This document shows, piece after piece, positions 59,666 through 64,000 of a DNA stretch of 64,000 bases; the stretch's first letter is position 1; every line of letters starts with the position of its first letter. This stretch comes from UBA1426 sp050953365. Its GTDB lineage: Bacteria; Bacillota; Clostridia; Peptostreptococcales; Anaerovoracaceae. Location of the stretch: contig JBMNMN010000003.1 of NCBI GenBank assembly GCA_050953365.1, forward strand, positions 1-64,000, read 5' to 3'. A program made the position numbers and the translations under genes. The notes below the pieces were generated by a model, which made no database searches, was not told where the DNA came from, and worked only from the letters and a program-made list of their open reading frames with translations.

Positions 59666-61180
59666 CTATTTGTCATCACCTACTGCAACTTCTCCCTTTT
59701 CGTTGACGCCGATGACTTTTTCGCCCGCATCGCGCAGGGCTTTAACATAGGCTATCGTATCCGCCTCCAGTATTTCCCCGGGGCAGACAAGGGGGATCCC
59801 CGGTGGATAGGGGATAATCGACGATGCGCAGATTTTTCCCTCCGCTTCGGCCAGAGGTATGCGCTTTCGGTTTTTCGGTATATCGAAGAGCTGCGCCTTT
59901 TTTGGGGTCGGCGGAAGCGAAGCGAGGGAATGGGGCAGGGAAGATGAGGAACCGGAAATAAATGCATCCTTTCCGCCGGAGGCGGATGCAGAGGAGGTCT
60001 CAAGCTGTTGCAGCCTCTCTTGTGTGATCTGTTTCAATGCGTCGAGAAGCCTTTCATAATCCTTTCTTGTATTTCCTATTCCCGTCATCAGCATCAAAAT
60101 ATTTCCCGTGGTGAGTTCCGGAAAAATACCGCGGGCCATAAGGGCTTCTTCCAATTGGGCTGCTGTCATGGCAAGGCCGCTTGAATCGATGTTGATTTTG
60201 CTTCGGTCGAAATTCTTCAAATCTGTGAGAAAATTTAAACCGCACCGACGCGACTCCGAAGAATCGTACGGAATGCTGAGCTTGGCGGTTTCTTCATAGA
60301 AATAATCCAGATTTTCAGCCCATTCTTTCATAAGGGTTGGCCCGTGAAAATCTAAGATAGACGCGTTTATATCCAGCGATGCCATCAGCAGATAAGAAGG
60401 GCTTGTGCTCTGAATGGCCTGCAGTTTGTCTTCCAATACGTACCGGTCTACCCGGTCAGAATTTAAGTTCAGCACGGCACTTTGGGTAAAAGAGGCCAAT
60501 GTTTTATGTATGCTGTTGATTGTAATATCCGCGCCGGCCTCCTCCGCCGCAAGAGGCATGTCTTTTTCAAAGAATTTAAGGTGGGCGCCGTGCGCCTGGT
60601 CTACAATAAGCACTTTATCGTATCTGTGTACCACTTCCGCAATGGCGGCAATATCGCTGCACACTCCGTAATAGTTGGGACTGGGCAGTATAACGGCTGC
60701 GGCGTCGGGGTTTTCCCGAAGGCATTTCTCGATTTCTTCACTGGTTATTTCTCCTGAAATTCCGTATTCGGGGATCAGATCCGGATAGGCATAGACAGGC
60801 CGGATGCCTCCCAATGTCAGCGCGTTGAACACGGACTTATGGCAGTTTCTTGCGAGAATCAACTGACCGCCCACAGGAACGGCAGCCAGAATGGATGCGA
60901 TAATGCCGCCGCTGGTGCCGTTGATCAGCAGGTAAGAATGCGAAACATCATATAATTCTCTGTATTTATCCTGAACGGCTTTTATGATTCCTTCAGCCTG
61001 AAAGAGGTTGTCGGCTCCGGGAATCTCGGTAATGTCGCAATCCATGATTTTGTTCAAGAATTCGCCGTAGCCCAGTCTTTTATAAATTCCAGATCCCTTA
61101 TGTCCGGGCATATGAAAGGACACAGCGCCACTGTCCGCATGCCGCAGCAAAAACTCCGTAATACGTAGATCTTTTTTCAT
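59666..61180 (-). CDS. Orn/Lys/Arg decarboxylase family PLP protein
   Basis: A 504-residue fold-type I PLP protein of the short (wingless) Orn/Lys/Arg decarboxylase group. It shows SFHMPGHKGSG, the LLINGTSGGIIASILA phosphate site, VDQAHGAHL (Asp to the pyridine N), the PLP lysine in NSIHKTLASFTQSAVLN, and the C-terminal PYPPGIPLVCPGE. A Ser/Ala-rich loop (about 400-440) sits before the C-terminal domain. It may make a polyamine precursor such as cadaverine or agmatine. ATG at 61180 (GGAGG seven bases upstream) is preferred to one 14 codons earlier. It faces the MFS gene tail to tail. Confidence 0.88.
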   Translation of the reverse strand: MKKDLRITEFLLRHADSGAVSFHMPGHKGSGIYKRLGYGEFLNKIMDCDITEIPGADNLFQAEGIIKAVQDKYRELYDVSHSYLLINGTSGGIIASILAAVPVGGQLILARNCHKSVFNALTLGGIRPVYAYPDLIPEYGISGEITSEEIEKCLRENPDAAAVILPSPNYYGVCSDIAAIAEVVHRYDKVLIVDQAHGAHLKFFEKDMPLAAEEAGADITINSIHKTLASFTQSAVLNLNSDRVDRYVLEDKLQAIQSTSPSYLLMASLDINASILDFHGPTLMKEWAENLDYFYEETAKLSIPYDSSESRRCGLNFLTDLKNFDRSKINIDSSGLAMTAAQLEEALMARGIFPELTTGNILMLMTGIGNTRKDYERLLDALKQITQERLQQLETSSASASGGKDAFISGSSSSLPHSLASLPPTPKKAQLFDIPKNRKRIPLAEAEGKICASSIIPYPPGIPLVCPGEILEADTIAYVKALRDAGEKVIGVNEKGEVAVGDDK

Positions 61181-61371
61181 TTGCCAGCCTCCGTTTCTGT
61201 GGGAATATGCCGTTTTCATCATTATATGTGACCTTAGGGAGAATTACAATGAGTCAAGTCGTATCCGTTGTCTGACACTTTTTACAAGATGCTTGTTACA
61301 AATGCGTGTTTGTTGTGTTAAAATTAGTCAGCGGTTTTTCGTTATTGCAGACAGAATGTGAGGTGGAAATC

Positions 61372-61848
61372 ATGTTCAGAGAGATGAGAAGAAAAAAACA
61401 ATTATTGTCAAATGAGGAGTGCGTTGAGATTCTGAAATCCTGCTCTACGGGAATTCTGGCTGTGAACGGCGACGACGGCTACCCCTATACGGTCCCACTT
61501 AACTATACCTATGAGGACGGAAAATTGTCTTTTCATTGTGCTGTAGAGGGGCACAAAATGGACGCGATCAAAAGAGACGACAAGGTGTCCTTCTGCGTGA
61601 TCGAAATGGACAAAGTGGTTCCGCAGACCTTTTCCACCGATTATCGCAGCGTTGTCGTGTTCGGGAGAGCCAGGGTAATCACCGAAGACAATGAACGGCG
61701 GGTGGTACTGGAAAAATTGATTGACAAGTATTCCGCCGGCTATGAAGAGGAAGGACAGCGGGAGATCGAGAAAGATTGGAACCGGGTGGCGCTGGTAGAA
61801 ATAAACATCGAGCACATGACGGGGAAAAAATCTTCAAGTTTTGTATAG
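61372..61848 (+). CDS. Pyridoxamine 5'-phosphate oxidase family (NimA-like) flavoprotein
   Basis: A 158-residue split-barrel FMN-binding protein. GILAVNGDDGYPYTVPLNYTYEDGKLSFHCAVEGHKMDAIKRDDKVSFCVIE is the typical NimA/nitroimidazole-resistance-like core, including the His after the fourth strand. It probably binds FMN or a related flavin and acts in redox or detoxification. ATG at 61372 follows GAGGTGG; the frame is open 22 codons earlier without a ribosome site. It is divergent from the decarboxylase gene. Confidence 0.85.
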   Translation: MFREMRRKKQLLSNEECVEILKSCSTGILAVNGDDGYPYTVPLNYTYEDGKLSFHCAVEGHKMDAIKRDDKVSFCVIEMDKVVPQTFSTDYRSVVVFGRARVITEDNERRVVLEKLIDKYSAGYEEEGQREIEKDWNRVALVEINIEHMTGKKSSSFV

Positions 61849-61902
61849 TGTAGTGGTGTATTCGTAGTACACACGCTGGAAATTGCATACTTAAGTATTA
61901 AT

Positions 61903-61933
61903 AAAGGTGGTGTTGAAAGTAACACCACCTTTT
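61903..61933. terminator. Bidirectional terminator between convergent genes
   Basis: Perfect stem AAAGGTGGTGTT / AACACCACCTTT with a 6-base loop, T-run on the right and A-run on the left, between the flavoprotein gene and coaBC. Confidence 0.88.
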
Positions 61934-61954
61934 CATTGTTCGGAACTGATAGGA

Positions 61955-63151
61955 TCATTTTCCTCGATGCGTCATAATGGCGTCGAGAATTCGATTGGCT
62001 GCCTCTTCTTTTGTGAGCAGAGGGAGTTGGATTTCATCGTCGGCAGTAATCAGGGTTATCCTATTTGTGTCCACGGCAAATCCTGCGCCTTCCTCTTTAA
62101 GGTTATTGCAGGCAATCATATCCACCTTTTTGGCCATCAACTTCTTTCTGGAGTTTTCAACAAGGTTCTGGGTCTCCATGGAAAAACCGCAGAGAAACTG
62201 TCCTTCCCGGCGATGTTCGCCGAGATACTTGAGGATGTCCACCGTAGGCGCTAAGGAAATCGCAGGATCTTCCCCGCCTTTTTTTATTTTTTCGGTGGCA
62301 ATTTCCACGGGACGGTAGTCTGCTACGGCAGCCGCTTTGATTATTATGTCCTGATCGTCGCTCCGGGAAGTTACCGCTTCAAACATATCCTGAGCAGACA
62401 TTACGTTTATTACATCCATATAGAGCGGCGGAGTCAGGGACGTTTTACCGCTGACCAAGGTGACTCGCGCTCCACGCTGCGAGGCGGCTTTCGCAATGGC
62501 GTATCCCATTTTCCCCGAGGAATGGTTCGTAATGTAGCGCACCGGGTCGATGGCTTCGATGGTCGGCCCCGCCGTAACCAGAACGTTTAAGCCTTTCATG
62601 TCCTTTTCGTGAGCCAACTCCATGAGAATGACTTCCAGCAGCAGCTCCGGTTCGGGCATTTTGCCTACTCCAATGTCACCGCAAGCGAGCCAGCCGGAGG
62701 CAGGGGAAACGACTTCCCAGCCGAAATCCCTTAACTTGTTGAGGTTTTCTTGTGTCACGGGGTTTTCGTACATAGCCGTGTTCATTGCAGGAGCAAGGAT
62801 CTTTTTGCAGCGGCAGGCCAGAACCGTGGTGGTGAGCATGTCGTCGGCAATACCGTTGGCCAGCTTGGCGGCCGCATTGGCCGTGGCAGGAGCAACAACC
62901 ACCAGATCGGCCCGCTTCGCCAGAGCAATATGTTCTGTGTTGTATTGAAAATTCCGGTCAAAGGTATCTACAGGCACTTTGTTGTTAGTAAGGGTTTCAA
63001 AGGTGAGAGGGGATATAAACTCCGTCGCATTGGGGGTCATGAGAACGTGCACGTCACAATGCTGCTTCACCAGTAAGGATGCGAGGGCAGCGGCTTTGTA
63101 CGCGGCAATGCTGCCGGTAACGCCTAAGAGTACGGTTTTTCCTTTAAGCAT
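61955..63151 (-). CDS. coaBC: Bifunctional phosphopantothenoylcysteine decarboxylase/phosphopantothenate-cysteine ligase
   Basis: A 398-residue CoaBC. The N-terminal CoaC flavoprotein domain (about 1-180) has GVTGSIAAYKA, the catalytic-His segment NTEHIALAKRAD, PAMNTAMYENP and the Cys of SGWLACGDIGVGKM. The C-terminal CoaB ligase (about 190-398) has GPTIEAIDPVRYITNHSSGKMG, KAAAVADYRP and the Lys in EKIKKG. It catalyses two steps of coenzyme A synthesis. coaX lies upstream in the opposite orientation, placing two CoA genes back to back. Confidence 0.96.
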   Translation of the reverse strand: MLKGKTVLLGVTGSIAAYKAAALASLLVKQHCDVHVLMTPNATEFISPLTFETLTNNKVPVDTFDRNFQYNTEHIALAKRADLVVVAPATANAAAKLANGIADDMLTTTVLACRCKKILAPAMNTAMYENPVTQENLNKLRDFGWEVVSPASGWLACGDIGVGKMPEPELLLEVILMELAHEKDMKGLNVLVTAGPTIEAIDPVRYITNHSSGKMGYAIAKAASQRGARVTLVSGKTSLTPPLYMDVINVMSAQDMFEAVTSRSDDQDIIIKAAAVADYRPVEIATEKIKKGGEDPAISLAPTVDILKYLGEHRREGQFLCGFSMETQNLVENSRKKLMAKKVDMIACNNLKEEGAGFAVDTNRITLITADDEIQLPLLTKEEAANRILDAIMTHRGK

Positions 63152-63382
63152 TTCGTTGTTTCCTCTTTTGTTTTATTGATGTACCCATACAAATCATTAT
63201 GCCCGCCCGGGTACATCGGGTGAGATGTATCGGAATAGTCATCCGCTTAGCCGCGGTTTTGGGTATGTTTAATACTATTATGTTAGCTTACATTGTTAAT
63301 TATATCAAACCCACAAAATCCAGTAAATGGTTTACTTACAAAAGACACTGCATGCGCGACAAAGGAATTTTAATATTTTTGT

Positions 63383-63411
63383 TTGCAATTTGGAGTCATT
63401 TTTTTTATAAT
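63383..63411 (+). promoter_or_regulatory. Promoter of coaX
   Basis: -35 TTGCAA (63383-63388) and -10 TATAAT (63406-63411) with a 17-base spacer, 89 bases before the coaX start. The rest of the 63152-63499 gap shows only a weak GTACCC/GGGTAC inverted repeat (63182-63214). Confidence 0.7.
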
Positions 63412-63499
63412 TGACCGGACAGAATAAGGGGAATAAGTAAGTATTAGGGACTGGAAAGAATACCGGAATGCATCTTACCTTAATAAAAGGAGATAAATT

Positions 63500-64000
63500 A
63501 TGATCATTGCAATTGACGCAGGAAACACCAATATCGTTATAGGTTGCCTGGAAAAGGATCAGATTTTCTTTACTGCACGTATCAGCACGGATCGGGTAAA
63601 GACAGAAGATGAGTATGCTGTTACGCTCATGAATTTGTTCCAGATTAACGGAATTTCCCCTAAAGAAGTGGAGGGAGGAATTATTGCCTCTGTGGTTCCG
63701 GAGTTAAACCAAGTACTTCAATTAGCTGTAAAAATGGTAATAGGGAAGATACCGATGCTGGTCTCGCTGGATCTTGATACGGGATTGAAAATTGAAATGG
63801 ACACGCCTAACAGCCTTGGCGCCGACTTAGTAGTAGACGCGGTGGCTGCCATAGCCAAATACCCGAAACCTATCATGATCTTCGATATGGGGACGGCAAC
63901 TACCCTTTCCGTCATCGATGAAAACGGAACCTATATCGGCGGCATGATAATGCCCGGGCTTCGCCTTGGTGTGGATGCTCTTGCCGCCCGCACATCCAAG
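63500..64000 (+). CDS. coaX: Type III pantothenate kinase, 5' part
   Basis: The first 167 codons of CoaX; the window ends inside the gene. The N-terminal MIIAIDAGNTNIVIG is the ASKHA-fold phosphate-1 motif; MDTPNSLGADLVVDAVAA and IFDMGTATTLSVID are the second nucleotide motifs, and IGGMIMPGLRLGVDALAART follows. It phosphorylates pantothenate, the first step to CoA. AAAGGAGA precedes the ATG. Confidence 0.95.
   Translation, partial: MIIAIDAGNTNIVIGCLEKDQIFFTARISTDRVKTEDEYAVTLMNLFQINGISPKEVEGGIIASVVPELNQVLQLAVKMVIGKIPMLVSLDLDTGLKIEMDTPNSLGADLVVDAVAAIAKYPKPIMIFDMGTATTLSVIDENGTYIGGMIMPGLRLGVDALAARTSK

Noticed and set aside
63199..63414. 71-residue ORF between coaBC and coaX
   Set aside because: It overlaps the coaX promoter and has no ribosome site.

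Overview
The window looks like a chromosomal segment of an anaerobic, endospore-forming member of the Bacillota (class Clostridia). Evidence: spoIIID beside a spoIIQ-type LytM gene; Clostridia-like AGGAGG ribosome binding sites with frequent TTG/GTG starts; an LtaS-type sulfatase; a complete selenocysteine set (selD, selC, selA, selB); and CoaX-type pantothenate kinase. I cannot name the genus from the sequence alone.

Layout. 0.1-2.2 kb: tRNA-Glu and tRNA-Leu, with an IS1182-type element sitting in the tRNA-Leu terminator hairpin. 2.3-5.1 kb: a large chemoreceptor. 5.3-15.2 kb: a one-direction sugar-acid cluster (TRAP transporter dctPQM, Zn-dehydrogenase, uxuA, uxuB, GntR/FCD regulator, kdgK, kdgA, ArsC-like gene). 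Together it would import a hexonate/hexuronate and convert it through fructuronate, mannonate, KDG and KDPG to pyruvate and glyceraldehyde 3-phosphate. No uronate isomerase is present. 15.4-19.3 kb: a duplicated helical protein, a frameshifted ISLre2 element and bacterioferritin. 19.6-25 kb: a PPDK-like protein without the PEP-binding barrel, paired with a divergent GAPDH. 25.2-35.6 kb: an LtaS-like sulfatase, an IS1634-type element flanked by a 166-bp duplication, then an opine-dehydrogenase-like gene, a B12-binding protein (this pair is split by an IS6-type element) and an asparagine-synthetase-like protein lacking the catalytic Cys2.

35.8-49.3 kb is a selenium island broken up by repeats: a EF2568-type cysteine desulfurase-like enzyme; selD, itself a selenoprotein with an in-frame UGA at codon 17; selC (tRNA-Sec); selA; selB; a LysR regulator with three evenly spaced 25-bp elements upstream; two DUF3343 proteins; a YedE-type transporter; a TusA-like protein; and YedF. 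Together they would take up or route selenium, make selenophosphate and charge/deliver selenocysteine. Between the first gene and selD lie a nuclease-like gene, a 75-bp repeat array and two small proteins.

49.4-64 kb: PspC, an aminotransferase/thioesterase/hypothetical operon, spoIIQ and spoIIID, a 139-bp tandem repeat array, a PLD-helicase-DUF3427/Nudix pair, an Fsr-type MFS exporter, an Orn/Lys/Arg-decarboxylase family protein, an FMN split-barrel protein, coaBC and the start of coaX (cut by the window end). Four different insertion sequences with recognisable ends and target duplications, a 130-bp MITE-like pair and several hairpin repeats show a very repeat-active genome.
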